Shown: positions 12,505-24,162, counted from the stretch's first letter. The stretch is 64,000 bases of DNA from Lineus longissimus (GCF_910592395.1 NC_088321.1:7380001-7444000), one strand, 5' to 3'. A program made the numbers and translations. Notes: generated by a model from the letters alone, not told the origin.

Positions 12505-12568
12505 CTGTTGACTGTGCTTTAAGAGAGACTAGGCATGGCGCCAGTCTCTCTTAAAGCACAGTCAACAG
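12505..12568. repeat. perfect 26-bp stem, 12-nt loop hairpin
   Basis: The stem arms 12505-12530 and 12543-12568 are perfect reverse complements containing GACTGTGCTTTAAGAGAG, with loop 12531-12542 including GGCGCC. The same hairpin occurs at 39476-39539 and 41068-41131, and with one extra base at about 29740-29804. Confidence 0.92.
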
Positions 12569-14704
12569 GCATTTGGTCTCAGTATTTGGGTTTTGATTGC
12601 CATGACTGTACCCCTGTAAAAGTCCGAGGAGGAGAAGTTTGGAATGATGAAAGCATTGAAGAAGAAGAAATGTTATTATTGAGGAAAGCAAAATTTATTA
12701 TGAGACTAGAAGGCAGTGTCCTGACTTGATTATTTTGAAAATGGCGGTCTGAACACATTTAAAGGTGGAACATGGCATTTTATCGACTTTGAAGTGTTCC
12801 GCAGTTAAAGGGAGACTATAGGCAGCAGCTAGGTAGGCAAGATAAAGTCATACAAATTTGCCAATAGGGGTCAGTCATATCTCTAGGCATGGCGCCAGTC
12901 TCTCTTAAAGCACAGTCAACAGGCGTTTGGTCTTAGTATTTGGGTAAGTACAGAATCAAGGCAGCTCAGAGAGCAATGATTGAACGATGCTGTGGACAAG
13001 TCCAAGGATACTGCATCAGTCACGACCAACTTCTCATCAGAAAGCGTCACCACCAGCATATTCAATGTTCAATTCCAACCAGTACCAGTCCAATGCACGC
13101 CTGTCATGGTCAGCAGTGGTCAGCTTAGCGCGATATGGAACATTCTTTCGAAACTCAAGCGAGGGAAGTCTGCTCATTAGCCTATCTCGCGCACTGCTCC
13201 TTCTTGTCAAACATCGTAGTGAAATCGTGGTACAGTGGGGCGTCCTCGAGGATTGCAGCTGGTCGGACAGACGTGAGGTGGAATGTGGGCGGCTGCACTT
13301 CTTCGTTGATGTGCGATGGCAGATAGCACAGTTGTTGCGTTGCATGACAGCTGAAAGTGAATGTGATATCATAGAACTGAGGCGTTTGCCATGAGACTAT
13401 AGGTGAAGTAGAAGGAAGGAGTGAAATGGGCCATCTTCCAGTGACTAATATACAGAGTAAGGGCACTGGGTGTTGTTAGATTCAGCATTGAATGTATTCC
13501 TCGTACAAGCGTGAATAGTGTGGACATACAGTGAGAGGTGAGAGACCCCTATTGACTACTTCTTGTAACTTTATCTTGGATAGTGCCCCTTTATCAAGAC
13601 TGAAACCCACTGTGCGGGGCTAAGAAATTACCTTTATAATCCTAGTTGGATAACCACTGTGTAGATGATTTGAAGAGTGCTCTGTGGATGTGTGCCTGTA
13701 ATGTCAATGAAAGTATGATGAGGTGATGACGATAGTGGAATGACGAAATATTGGAAAGAGATCTATTCCTAGAAGAACATATGTCCTGTTTTGACTAGGT
13801 GGCGCATTTAGAATCAGCAGTGAGCACTGTGTGTAACATGGTGGAGGCAGCGGAGATAATAACTGTGTCGAAAGTATTGTTATAGGGCCTTCCCTAGGCC
13901 CATGGGGTTAAATTTACAATCCACGATTGAAAAGACGTAGTTTGATCGCATTCAACTATAAATACATTGAACAGTTGTGTTCCTTTAGTCAACCGATGAC
14001 CTTTTGTTGGGCCATGATCGGGGATTGTAAACTGTAAATGTATTATGGACTGGGAGACGGGGGAAACACAAGTGAAACTGAAATAGACCAAAACAAGTGA
14101 TTTTGGGGCTTTGGTTTAGACGCATGCCCCACATGCGCCATGCAGGATTATACGGTTCATGTGAACTTGTTGACATCTACATGATCTAGTGCTGTTATTG
14201 GTCATGGTACATGGTAGGCCTAATTATCATGGCTATATGTTTCAGGAAATGCTCGGAGTAAAATGAACTGCCGATGAATAATGATGTTGTTCATGTTTAC
14301 CATGTTTGCTAGTACATAGCCATAGGGTATGCACTTGCCAGTGCACTTTCTGCACGTCGTCATGGTCATGTACGTGATACCTTGCATATTTTGTTTTTTG
14401 AATGCGCATGCTTTTTGGGCAAAATCACTTGTACCAACACTAATGAATAATGTCTTCTTATCCCAATGACTCCATACACAGTGAGGGCATTGTCCCATTC
14501 CCATCAAATGGTAACTTATTGTACCGTATTAGGGTGGAAGTTGGGGAGCAGATACCTACCGTTGCACGCCTGTCATAATCAGTAGTGATGAGCTTCGCGC
14601 GATATGGAACATTCTTCAGAAACTCAAGCGAGGGAAGTCTGCTCATTAGCATATCTCGCGCACTGCTCCTTCTTGTCAAACATCGTAGTGAAATCGTAAT
14701 GGAA

Positions 14705-14729
14705 AACGTCTGGCTTTGCGCCAGACGTT
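14705..14729. repeat. 10-bp stem hairpin in repeat arm
   Basis: AACGTCTGGC and GCCAGACGTT flank a 5-nt loop. It is also present in the 26.7-kb and 40-kb copies, with one stem base changed in the latter. Confidence 0.85.
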
Positions 14730-15272
14730 GAGACTAATAAGTGAAGAACTAACAGGTAAAGAACTTCTACTTGCGCGAGACTGCTCTGATAAAATTATCA
14801 TTGCAGAGACTACGGTGACGTACACATATATTTTTTACAATCAAAAATGCCCTCAAAAGACGAAATGGAATGATTATTTTATTGATATTTCCTACTATAT
14901 ACCTTCCAATTATCACTTTATACAAATAGATCGGCGTTAGGTCGCATGCTTTTCTTTCCTGGTGACACTATAAAGCAAAATAGTTGCAACCCCGTAAATG
15001 CGCTATAAGTCCAATAATAAGTGACGGTGACCCGTTATAAATGTTTCGCCAGCTTCGCTTTTTTGCCGCTACGCGGCGCGTTGGGCCCTTGCGTCCAGAC
15101 GTCACATACACAGTAGATGTATCAGTTGGTGCATGTACATGCTGGAGAGGGAAAACAGGTAATTCAAAAGGGCTTAGGCCTATGCCATAGATATTTGCGG
15201 GTTTTCTACATGACAATACAGTAGAGCAGAAGCAATTTAGTCAGTGAAACTGAGGAATGCAATTGTAGCAAC

Positions 15273-15486
15273 TTAAAGAGGAACTATAGGCATGAGCTAG
15301 GGGGTCAAATTGGTAGTCTTTATGTGATTAATATGCACAGTTAGGTGACTGGGTCGCATTTAATTCACCGATGAATATATTCCTCGTACACGTGTGAATA
15401 GTTTCGATGTTCTGTGAGATAGGAGAGACCCCTACCGGCAACTTCGAGTAACTAAATCTTGTCTACCTAGCTCCTGCCTTTAGGGC
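15273..15486. mobile_element. MITE of the TTAAAGGG-GACTATAGGCAG family
   Basis: The left end TTAAAGAGGAACTATAGGCA and right end CCTGCCTTTAGGGCAG are imperfect inverted repeats. The interior (CTCGTACACGTGTGAATAG, GAGAGACCCCTA) matches the interrupted copy at 22672-24162 and fragments inside the repeat arms (12806-12880, 13430-13590, 28770-28910, 29455-29510). It is about 0.21 kb and has no coding capacity. Confidence 0.8.
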
Positions 15487-16911
15487 AGAGACATGTATTC
15501 ATCCACGACCGGAAGTGTGGCACAGAGCTTATCAAAATGTCAAGTTGTGGTAAATACATGGCTGGGATGGACCAAAGTGGAATTAATTCTCAATCTGTGG
15601 TTGATTCTTAATCTACAGAGTCAGGCCATCACAGAAATATGCTTTTTGATAATATATTTAAGAAAATGTGGTCTCACTGGTCAGTTTAGAACTTGTATTT
15701 TGACAGGGCCATATCAATGCCCCAGTGACGTTTTGATGGATATAGTGTACGGAAATCATTTTTACTCAGGCAATCGGTATTGGAATGTTTTTAAACTTTA
15801 TTATGCTATTGGCAAAGGGTTCTTCTTGACACATATAAAATTTTGTGCAGATTGATTGGTCCAATGAGTACTTTTTTTACCAAAACTTATGCACAACAAT
15901 GTACACGTAATGTACACATGTTTTAATAGAGGACTCTGGCCTTTAGACCCCCTTTAACTGTATCATAGGCATTGTATTCACACTTCTAATCTGTATTCTA
16001 ATATTTTCTTCATTTCTATTCAGGAGGACCATGTAAACACCAGTACCTGGTGGTGAAGATGTACAGACTTGCGTCGTGGAATTTCATCCCTCTGAATGAT
16101 CCAGCCATGAGGCGTATTTTCTTCATGGTTGCAACTGGGAAAGCAACACCACTGAATGGCGACTGGTTTGAATCACTCCACTCAGGAAGGACAACCCTTG
16201 CCGATACCAACACTGTTGTTGAGGAGACGGGAGGAAACAGTGATGATCCCATGGACATTTCTATTGAGGAGTCGGCCTTGGTGGTTCCTACTGCTGGGGT
16301 CCCTACTGAAGGTGCTTTGTCTACAACACTTCTTGATTCTCTCCACTTGCAGAGAGATCTTCAGAATCAGTTTGATCGTAGGAATCAGCAACCTCCATTC
16401 AACGATGATCATAATCCATGTACTGATAGTATTTATTGGATGAGTTAAACAAAGTATTTGACAAGATAAAGACAAGTTTCCTTGAAAACAGAGACTACTT
16501 TGAAAAGCCATTGAGAATTTTTGTTAAACAAGCCAATTCCTTGACCACAAACTCTGCATTGTCTTCTGCATTACAGTGCTTTGGGAAGTACTCGGGGGCT
16601 GCGATAGCATTGGACAAAATACGGAAGGCAAAAAAGGAATTGGTGAGTTGCAAGAAGATTGGGGTCCAGCCTGCCGGACTTGCTAGACGTAAGATGCTGG
16701 GTGGTGGTAAAAACCGAGTTGGTAGTGGTAGGCCAGCTACTAGAAGTAGTTAGGGAGAGACAAGCAGTAAGAAGTTGAATGAAATGGCCAGGGCCATTGT
16801 GCTCACCTCATGTGGAGGAAAGATGGATAAAGAGCATGGTATTGTGTCATGTAGTGTTAGGTTTGATGTAGGTCCAAGCAATTACAATTTCCCCAAAATG
16901 GCCAATTTACA

Positions 16912-17828
16912 GTACATTCGACCTCTGTGACCTTGAAAAGTAGGTCAAATCAAAGAAGACCCGGGTGACACATTGAATGGTTGTTAGAATTAGATGTACC
17001 TATGATATAAAATTGGTGCCAATCGGGCAAGTCATTACTAGGAATAATGGCATTTTGAAGAATTTAGGATTTGGCCCCCTCCCTGGAGGCCAAACGGCAA
17101 ATCAGATCGCACCAAACTTCGGTACCTGAGATCACCTGACCAAGGGGTACATGTGTACTTAATTTGTGATCAATAGTCATTGCAGTTAAGAAACGTGCCA
17201 TAGTTACGGCCTGACGGCGAATTTACGCCATTTGACGTCTGTGACCTTGACAAGAAGGTCAAATTAAAAACCTGTGTGACATATACTGTATGGTGGTTAG
17301 ATGTACCCATGATATCAAATTGGTGGCAATCGGGCAAGAGGTTAAGGAATAATCACATTTTTAAGGTTTTTGGATTTTGCCCCCTGGTGGTCAAGTGGTG
17401 AATCATATTGGACCAAACTTCAATCCCTGAGATCACCTGACTAAGGGGGTAAATGTGTACCAAGCTTGGTATCAATAGTCATTGCAGTTTAGAAACGTGC
17501 CATCGTTACATCCTAACGGCCAATTTACACCATTTGACCTATGTGACCTTGAAAAGGAGGTCAAATCAAAAACCCGGAGGATATATGATGCACCTTTGCT
17601 AGAAGTACCTACCATATTTTTTTCAAAAATTCACGACTACTATTGAAGGAGATATTGCATATTTTCACTTTTAACGTTTGGCCCCCTGGTGGCCAAACCA
17701 TGAAACGAATCAAACCGAAACTTGGTCTCCAAGGTGTCATTACATAAGGGTACATGTGTACTAAGTTTCAACTCAATAGCTCTAACAGTTACGAAACGTG
17801 CCCTGCTAACGGACAACGGACGACGACG

Positions 17829-17872
<44 letters not shown>

Positions 17873-17882
17873 ACGACGGACG
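16912..17882. repeat. 309-bp tandem repeat ending in a (GAC)n tract
   Basis: Three diverged units start at CATTTGACCTMTGTGACC near 16912, 17228 and 17535. Each contains GATGTACC, CAATCGGGCAAG, TTTTGGCCCCCT and GAAACGTGCC. The last unit ends in a (GAC)n tract at about 17819-17875. A partial relative lies at 53795-53965. It is non-coding. Confidence 0.88.
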
Positions 17883-17897
17883 CCACGGTATGGGATA

Positions 17898-17923
17898 AGC
17901 TCACCTCTGCTAAGAGGTGAGCT
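17898..17923. repeat. hairpin after the (GAC)n tract
   Basis: AGCTCACCTC and GAGGTGAGCT form a perfect 10-bp stem around a 6-nt loop, just after the (GAC)n tract. Confidence 0.85.
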
Positions 17924-19129
17924 AAAAAGAGCAGCACTCCTTTCTCTTCCCAGATTTTGCCTAGGAGAAAAGCTCCTCATAATTTGAGAACATGTGTCCA
18001 AAGAAATGAAGCATAAGGTGAGACGCACTCTGCCAAGTGATCTGCAATACTGTATTGTTCCATAGGAAAGGTCGTACATGTAAACCAGTTTATGCGTCTT
18101 GTTAAAGTTGCAATTCATTCATTAATTGGCCATTAAATTATGTACACCTTTGATTTAGATTCGTTCTCTCCATGCATATTAACTGAGATTAGTATGCAAT
18201 CAGTATGCAAAAACTGTAAAAGACCCTTATGGGGCTGGCAGTGACATCTCCTTCGTAACATTACAGTAATATTCTGTGCCAGAATGTGAGTGTTTTATAT
18301 TGTCACTTACTTGACTGTGACTTTTGTCTTTTTCAATACAGTGTATCTTACTTTTTACAACATTTTTCCGCATTTGTTTTAGAAATGTTAAAGGGAGACT
18401 ACACTAGTGTGCATTCGTCAACATTCCATTTTACTTTTACAACATTTTTCAGCATTTGTACTTGTTTTAAAAATGTTTTTAAAAAGTAGACTACACTGAT
18501 GTGCATTTGTTAGCATTGCCAATGGAGCTTGAAATTGAGATTTCTCTGTTCATTGTACGTTATACCTGTTGTGACTGTTTACTTGGTTCTTAGCTTTTGG
18601 TGTAATGAAATATTTACGGTATGAACCTCATACTGTCCTATTACCAGAATTACCAAGCCAGTAACCTATACATAGGACTTTAGATGTAAAATAACCTTAC
18701 ATTTTTTGCTATCAATAATAATAATAGTTAATCTGCAAAAATACTGTATTGTGTTTCTATTTTATTTAATACTGTAATATCGCTGAGGAGTGGGCTCCGC
18801 TTTTTCGGGTCTGTGCTGAGGGATGGAATTGACTTGACTGTGTGCTGCCACTTAACACCTGTTTGGGTACTGTAGAACTCGCCTCCCCCTTTCCCCAGAT
18901 CCTATGTCCCCACCCAGAGTCTGGTGTTCAATGATAAAACACCACTGGTGCGCCCCCTTGCCCAATGACCACTGAGGACTCCAACCTCCACCGTTGTCGT
19001 CATACTTCTGCCGAGAGTGTCTTGCCCAAGGACCTATACTCCAAACTTCTGTCAAGTGTCTTGCCCAAAGACCCACATCACACAAACAACCGCACGCACT
19101 GATCGCATAAATTATTCAATTCATGACGT
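17924..19129. other. non-coding 3' part of the MULE region
   Basis: No gene is recognised. An imperfect duplication of about 80-100 bp lies at 18350-18520 (CAACATTTTTC-GCATTTG motif). At 19010-19075 the motif GTGTCTTGCCCAA occurs twice. Confidence 0.5.
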
Positions 19130-19187
19130 CATATGCAAATGAGACAAAAACCTCGTAGGAAAAAAATTTCGCGGGCCGGAAACCACC
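19130..19187 (-). repeat. right inner inverted repeat of the MULE region
   Basis: The reverse complement shares the CCTACGAGGTTTTTG core with 9287-9335. Confidence 0.75.
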
Positions 19188-19280
19188 CAAGTACATGATG
19201 CCCCACTATAGCGAGGGCATAATAATGGAAGAAACGAAGACAAGATATCCTGCCTCTTTTGCCTACTATAATGCCCGGAT

Positions 19281-19360
19281 GTTTAGGCTCTACCCATCGA
19301 GGCGGTAGTAGAAATCGGGTATTGTCGGGCTTGGGATCTTATTTGTGAGTGGATCCAGTA
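19281..19360 (-). repeat. right outer inverted repeat of the MULE region
   Basis: This is the reverse complement of the 7606-7686 block. It marks the probable right limit of the decayed MULE element. Confidence 0.8.
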
Positions 19361-20431
19361 AACTGTACCCACTGGTTGTCGACAAAAAGAGAAACGAAAT
19401 AGTCCAAATATTGCGTGGCCATCCCTAGTAGACTGTTACATAAAATCTCGGAGCTTTGAACTCAATGATTTAGATATAATAGAGATACGAAGACAATACT
19501 GACATAAACAGCGAGAGGTTGTGCCCTTCATTTTTTCGACAGATATGAGAAGTTGGTGATGGCAATGATTTAATTAGAGTTCTTTTCGAAGTTCGTTGTT
19601 CTTCTCCACATGTTCATATTTATTAGGTTTGCATTGAATACATTGTCGTTATTTAATCGACTAATTCTGGGTATCATATGGTCCCTTGTTTTGTCCTCAG
19701 GATATCAAATATTTTCAATTCTGACCAAATACAACGAGTTTTATAACATGCTTGATGTTGGCAATCGTTAAAGAGATCCAGTCGTGGCATAAGTCTTTCT
19801 TTAGACGAGTTAAACGTGGTAAAAATAAATATATTGGTGATTACTTCTTATGCAGCTCATTGGCTACGGAAACATAATCAACTACCTGAGGGGACCTCGA
19901 AACTGCTAACATTTTTCAATGGAAGCTTATTTCCGCCTTAGGATTTAACCGGGGCGTTTTCATAAGCGTTTCGCTATGTTTCCTTTAATGAGAATATCTC
20001 ATTAGATGCCAATAAATGGTATATGTATATGATACCATAAGACACTACATGTAGTCCATTAAACGAAGACCACATACTTAATTGCTTACAAAAAAACTTA
20101 GTTCTCAACTGTAAGCGACAAAATATGGCGCTTTTCACATCAATGTTGTTATCTAACTAGTTTTATAGAAATCAATGAATTCAAATCGACCGTTGATTTG
20201 TGTTATATCTAGTGCAGTGGTACGGATTTGGCCCGAATCAATGAGTGACCCGGGATGGCACTGCCCCAACACAAGTGTTATTGTTTTCGAAACGGGTCGT
20301 TGCTTGGAAACCAAACGTTGATTTGTGATTTGTTGGGTTTTTTTTATTCTTGTGTCGTCATTGGTCTGCATGGGGAGGAAAAAGAACTACACCTTCTGGT
20401 ATCAATGTCTTGTTTTGTATTGCGCAACCCT
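19361..20431. other. non-coding, nothing recognised
   Basis: AT-rich sequence with no recognisable exon or repeat boundary. Confidence 0.5.
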
Positions 20432-20935
20432 CCATACTGGTCACGGCAAGTCTCCATTGGTACCACAGCTCTCCCGGGCAATTTACGGGAATATCACGAT
20501 GAAGCCCATTTTTAAACTAGGCTAGAAACAGAGCTGAGGTACAAAGCATTGATAGAATGATAAATATAATTCGATGAAAAAATATACTCCGAACAACCAG
20601 TATACATGTATATAAATGTATCGGGTAACAAGTGCTTAAAAAATTAATTTATGGTATTGATGTGACAGGCTGACAATGTTAGAATAGGCAGTTGTGTTAG
20701 TAAATTTTTATAAGCCGAATGAAGCCGCATGCAATCGATCGGTTTGCCATGAACTCAACCGATAAGTTCTGGAGTAGGGCTCATGGTAAACTTGTGCAGG
20801 CACATACCATTCTATCTTATGAGATGACTCAAAATCAGTGTACATTATGACAAAACACATGTAAAGTTTAAGCCAAACGGCGTTTGCAACAATGTTGATA
20901 CGATAAACCTTACCCATGTAAGTCGAAACAAGCTC
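20432..20935 (+). repeat. diverged dispersed repeat, copy 1 of 3
   Basis: It shares CCACAGCTCTC-CGGGCAATT, GATGAAGCCC and GAGCTGAGGT with 31254-31720. Its later half (ATGACTCA, TTAAGCCAA, ACGATA) also matches 22262-22668. The 31-kb copy lies inside a TIR-bounded hAT-like MITE, so this is probably a relative that has lost its ends. Confidence 0.65.
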
Positions 20936-20939
20936 TTAT

Positions 20940-22255
20940 TGGGAAATGAACCATTTTCTAATCTTAAAAACCAAAAAAGTAGGTTTCAAAATAACAAACT
21001 GGTTAAAAACCCGATTAAATAAAAATTGAATGATTAAAAAAGAAACACTTAAGTCCTCTGGTAGTCAGGTTCAGATCGGGGTTATTGTCAGTAAAATTTG
21101 ATTTCAATCAAAACATGTCAACTTTTGATCACAGACTTCGAGATATTTGGAGTTTTTCCGACTTTTACCACGAACGTAGTATATAAACCTGCTGTAAAGC
21201 TCGTTGTAGTCGGTCGAAATTGATAAGTAATGAATAGTCCATTAGGTGACAACAAGTGAAACTATACGATACCCTAACATAGCACATTAAGCACCGACAA
21301 CTTACTGAACTGCTAATAAACAACAAAAATATGCGAAAATGTAAAGAGGGAAAAACATTTTTTAACCTTTTTTGGTCAACTGAGATTGCTCTGAGAGTGA
21401 GAAATTAGAAATGTTGTAGAAGCTTTTTGGTCCGCCAAAAAATATGGCGCTGAAGTTGAGAAATAAAACATTTTTGTGGACATTTCATTTCTGGTCAACT
21501 GAAAAATATGGGGGTGAGACTAGGAAATGAAACGTTTTGTTGACGCTTCCTAGTCCTCCAAAAATATGGCTTTGAAGTTTAGTAATAAATATTTCTGTGG
21601 ACATCTTTTGGTCCTCTGAGTAAAGAGAAATGAAACTTTATTTGGATGGTTTTGGTACAGTTAAAAATATTGGTTTGAGACTGAAAAATAACGAGACGTT
21701 TTTTTATCCACGGAAAATATGGCTGTGAGATTGAGAAATTAAACATTCTCTGAAGCTTTTTGGTTCTCAAAGATAATGGCTTCGAAGTTGAGAAATAAAA
21801 TTTTCTGTGGACATTTTTTGTCCACTGAGTTTATTATGTGGCATTGAAATAGAGCAATTAAAAACATATTGGGGCACTGAAAAATATGGGTGTGAAACTA
21901 GGAAATTAAACATTTTCTAAAAGGTTTTAATTAAAGTCCTAGAAAAAACATGGCTTTAGTTGAGAAATAGGAATTGCTGTGGACAATATTGTGGTCTACA
22001 ATAAAGTAATGTCACATTGAAAGAGAGAAAAGAAGAAACATTTTTGTGGATACGTTTTGTGCGCTGAAAAATATGGGTTTGGAAAAATAAACTTTTAGTC
22101 CACTGATTAATGAGAAGTTGAACATTTTCTGGATGCCTTTTTGCCCTCAAAGAAATATGGCTATGAAGTTGAGAAATATTTTTTTTTTGTATACATTTGC
22201 TGGTCCACTGAGGAAGATGGCTACAAGATTAAAGATATATTGACAATATGTATTT
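20940..22255 (+). repeat. left arm of a long degenerate inverted repeat, about 60-bp units
   Basis: From about 21370 the sequence repeats a loose unit of the form GGTCCACTGAAAAATATGG-CTTTGAAGTTGAGAAAT-AAAACATTTT-TGTGGAC, every 55-65 bp. The reverse complement of the same units fills 24550-26110. The part 20940-21370 resembles 24190-24260 in direct orientation. Confidence 0.7.
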
Positions 22256-22261
22256 ATAATT

Positions 22262-22668
22262 TACTGGACGCCATGATGAAGCCCACTTTAAGTCTGCTAC
22301 CAACGCAGCTAAAATGCACTAAAAATTAGACATTACAACAATAATTCAACGTTCACGTACGAGTTTCAGGGGCTTTGCAAAATCTCCCGAGTATAAATTG
22401 CTGACTAGTATTGACGTGAACGATCCAAAAATTCAGACAGTAGTGTTAGTAACTTTTGATTAGCTGCTAAAAACCAACCCGCAGCGTGCATTCATTGATC
22501 AGTTTGCATTTTGTTATAAAAACAAATAGTTTGCAATTACATGTATTTGCAAACTTGTGACAGACACATACTGAAATGACTCAGAATTAATGTACACGTC
22601 TTGAAATATATTTCAAAATGCTTAAGCCAACCGCATTTCAAACAATGTTAGTACGATATACCATTCAC
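22262..22668 (+). repeat. diverged dispersed repeat, copy 2 of 3
   Basis: It begins with CCATGATGAAGCCC and continues with GATCAGTTTGC, GAAATGACTCA and CTTAAGCCAA blocks shared with 20432-20935 and 31254-31720. It is strongly diverged. Confidence 0.55.
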
Positions 22669-22671
22669 GCC

Positions 22672-24162
22672 TTAAAGGGGGACTATAGGCAGGAGCAGCG
22701 GGGTTAAATTGGCCACCTTCGGGTGACTCATATGCACAGTAAGGGTACTCGGTCATGTTAGATTCAGCACTACATATATACAAGCCATTAGGCTAATATG
22801 GGTCGTCGCAACACGGGAGGATGCACGGAATGTCACTAAAAAACCATCTCGAAATATTATTCATTACATATTTCGACACTTCGACACGCATCTTTTTCTA
22901 GTGAACAAACAGACCTATATCATCGCTTATGGTGACGAACTCGGATATCAGTCCGCTAGAGAAACCCGGCCCGAGAACAACCCATTTACCGCCATTTCCT
23001 GGACACAGCACACCCTCGCCGTGCCAGGCTAATCATTCCACATTTTACTATGCTCCAATGATTATCCTGGCCCCAAATGTTAATCACTATTACAAGAAAA
23101 TTGTAATACTTTATCCAGCAAAAATATCGCATTTTCTCTCGATAGAAAATTTCAAAATGTTTAGAAATTGAGATTCCATTAAAAAGATCCGTCATATTCG
23201 GTCAGTACCCTTTTTTGATAATGTTTGTCTGCACTATTTTGCGAAGGGCTACACACTTCGCGGCATGCGATTTGGATATTGCCTGTTCACTCAGTCTGCA
23301 GCCAATCAACAAGCAGCCTGAGATTTGAATTTGTTGTGATTTCTTTGGCGTGCAAATTGGACACAGCAGACGGGCTAACCACGTGACATGGAGTCTGGAA
23401 CATGTATAGGTCACGCCTGCTGATTTACAATCATTAACATTCAATTGTAGAAAGAATAAGTCGGCGCCGTCAGCTTGAATATACATACTCCGGATGCTAA
23501 TTTTTGAGTTACGCTCCGCCTCTGACAAAGTTGTAAACACGTCAGGAAATGGCGATCGCACGCTGACATTTAGCGAAAATTCCCAACTTCCATCGGTGAT
23601 TATGAAACAATAACACAACGAAAAGGAGAGATACAGAAATATGTATCTAATAAGAGTCTTAGTTACGTGATACGCGTGAGATATTTGATTGTCTGTGGTT
23701 TTGTTGGGTGAAATAAGCGATTTTATTGGGGCATGTTTTCGTGTGCGTGGTCACGTATACAGAATGGTGTTTTGCATAGCATTCCCGATCGGCCGAAGCC
23801 GCTGAGCTGAAACAAATCGATTCACCGCCTACACTTTTACTCCGATTTTGCTGAAAATCGGTGACAAAGAGGCTTGATGTATTCCGCACAATTCGTAGGA
23901 AGCGAATTTCGAAAATAATGATGAAAAATGTTTTTTCTAAGTAAAAATGGCCGTTGCTAGGCATGGTTGCTAGGCCATGCTGCCACAGACATATCCACGG
24001 AAAAACTGCCAATAAGGTTCTGCACTGCGTTAGCGACGACCCAATATCCATTGTACAAGCCTGAATAGTTTTGACGTACTGTGAGATGGGAGACAACCCG
24101 AATTGTCGACTTTGTGTAACTTTATCTTGCCTACCTAGCAGCTGCCTAGAGTGTCCATTTAA
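22672..24162. mobile_element. TTAAAGGG-GACTATAGGCAG MITE split by a hAT-like insertion
   Basis: The left half (22672-22786) and right half (24054-24162) together give the 0.22-kb MITE seen at 15273-15486, with ends TTAAAGGGGGACTATAGGCA and CTGCCTAGAGTGTCCATTTAA-like. The middle is a separate element at 22787-24053. Confidence 0.82.
22787..24053. mobile_element. hAT-like non-autonomous element (8-bp TSD) nested in the MITE
   Basis: An 8-bp duplication, TACAAGCC, lies at 22779-22786 and 24054-24061. Near the ends the inverted blocks TGGGTCGTCGC (left) and GCGACGACCCA (right) match, while the outermost bases are imperfect. It is 1267 bp, with no recognisable transposase. Minus-strand open frames at 23202-23618 and 23659-24096 have no family features. 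An 8-bp duplication suits hAT; P-like elements are possible. Confidence 0.7.

Larger units (their letters stand above)
12435..15107 (+). repeat. long repeat arm, copy 1 (outer end CCAGAAGTATTAAGG, inner end CCCTTGCGT)
   Basis: The same sequence recurs in inverted orientation at 26307-29873 and, in shortened form, at 39411-40246 and 40362-41198. Boundaries coincide among copies: the outer end at CCAGAAGTATTAAGG and the inner end at GGGCCCTTGCGT. This arm contains two internal direct repeats (12534-12584/12889-12941 and 13097-13231/14565-14699). Its outer end overlaps the last part of a MULE exon, so the arm may derive from MULE intron sequence. Open frames inside (for example 12575-12729, with an EEEEMLLL stretch) are conserved between copies but unidentified. 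Confidence 0.88.
10019..16753 (+). pseudogene. MULE transposase with SWIM zinc finger, multi-exon pseudogene
   Basis: The family is a cut-and-paste transposase with an RNase H-like DDE core and a C-terminal SWIM zinc finger. Exons with consensus borders: 10019-10231 (N-terminal, RKAQTYPN), 10620-10774 (zinc-binding-like RCQHNT), 11000-11266 (CHNHPI, AADDLRYRDVS), 11403 to about 12490 (core: GELAFIDASGN, then VFMTDDS, then LLLCVFHILQ, then NNNTNNFAEA), and 16024-16753 (GGPCKHQYLV, the SWIM CxH end, then IGVQPAGLARRK). Phases agree across the first three introns. It is broken: in-frame stops at 11407-11409, 12115-12117, 12286-12288 and 12454-12456, and a frameshift near 16435. The CxC half of SWIM near 12475 is degenerate. 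The intron after 12490 is swollen to 3.5 kb by repeats. Domestication is unlikely with these lesions. Confidence 0.88.
7606..19360. mobile_element. decayed Mutator-like (MULE) element, about 11.8 kb with later insertions
   Basis: Inverted repeats bound the region: 7606-7686 pairs with 19281-19360 (shared blocks AATAAGATCCC, GCCCGACAATACCCGATTT, GGGTAGAG), and an inner pair 9287-9335 / 19130-19187 shares TTTTTTTCCTACGAGGTTTT. Between them lie subterminal tandem repeats on both sides and a MULE transposase pseudogene. I could not find a target-site duplication at the outer ends, so the exact termini are uncertain. The repeat arm at 12435-15107 and a MITE at 15273 lie in one intron of the transposase. 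That the inverted repeats belong to the transposase-bearing element is an inference from symmetry and content. Confidence 0.6.

Noticed and set aside
17754-17987. Poly-Asp protein around the (GAC)n tract
   Set aside because: The frame is created by the trinucleotide repeat and overlaps a poly-Ser frame on the other strand.
7606-19360. 9-bp duplication at the outer ends of the MULE region
   Set aside because: I tried several boundary offsets and found no match, so the termini stay uncertain.
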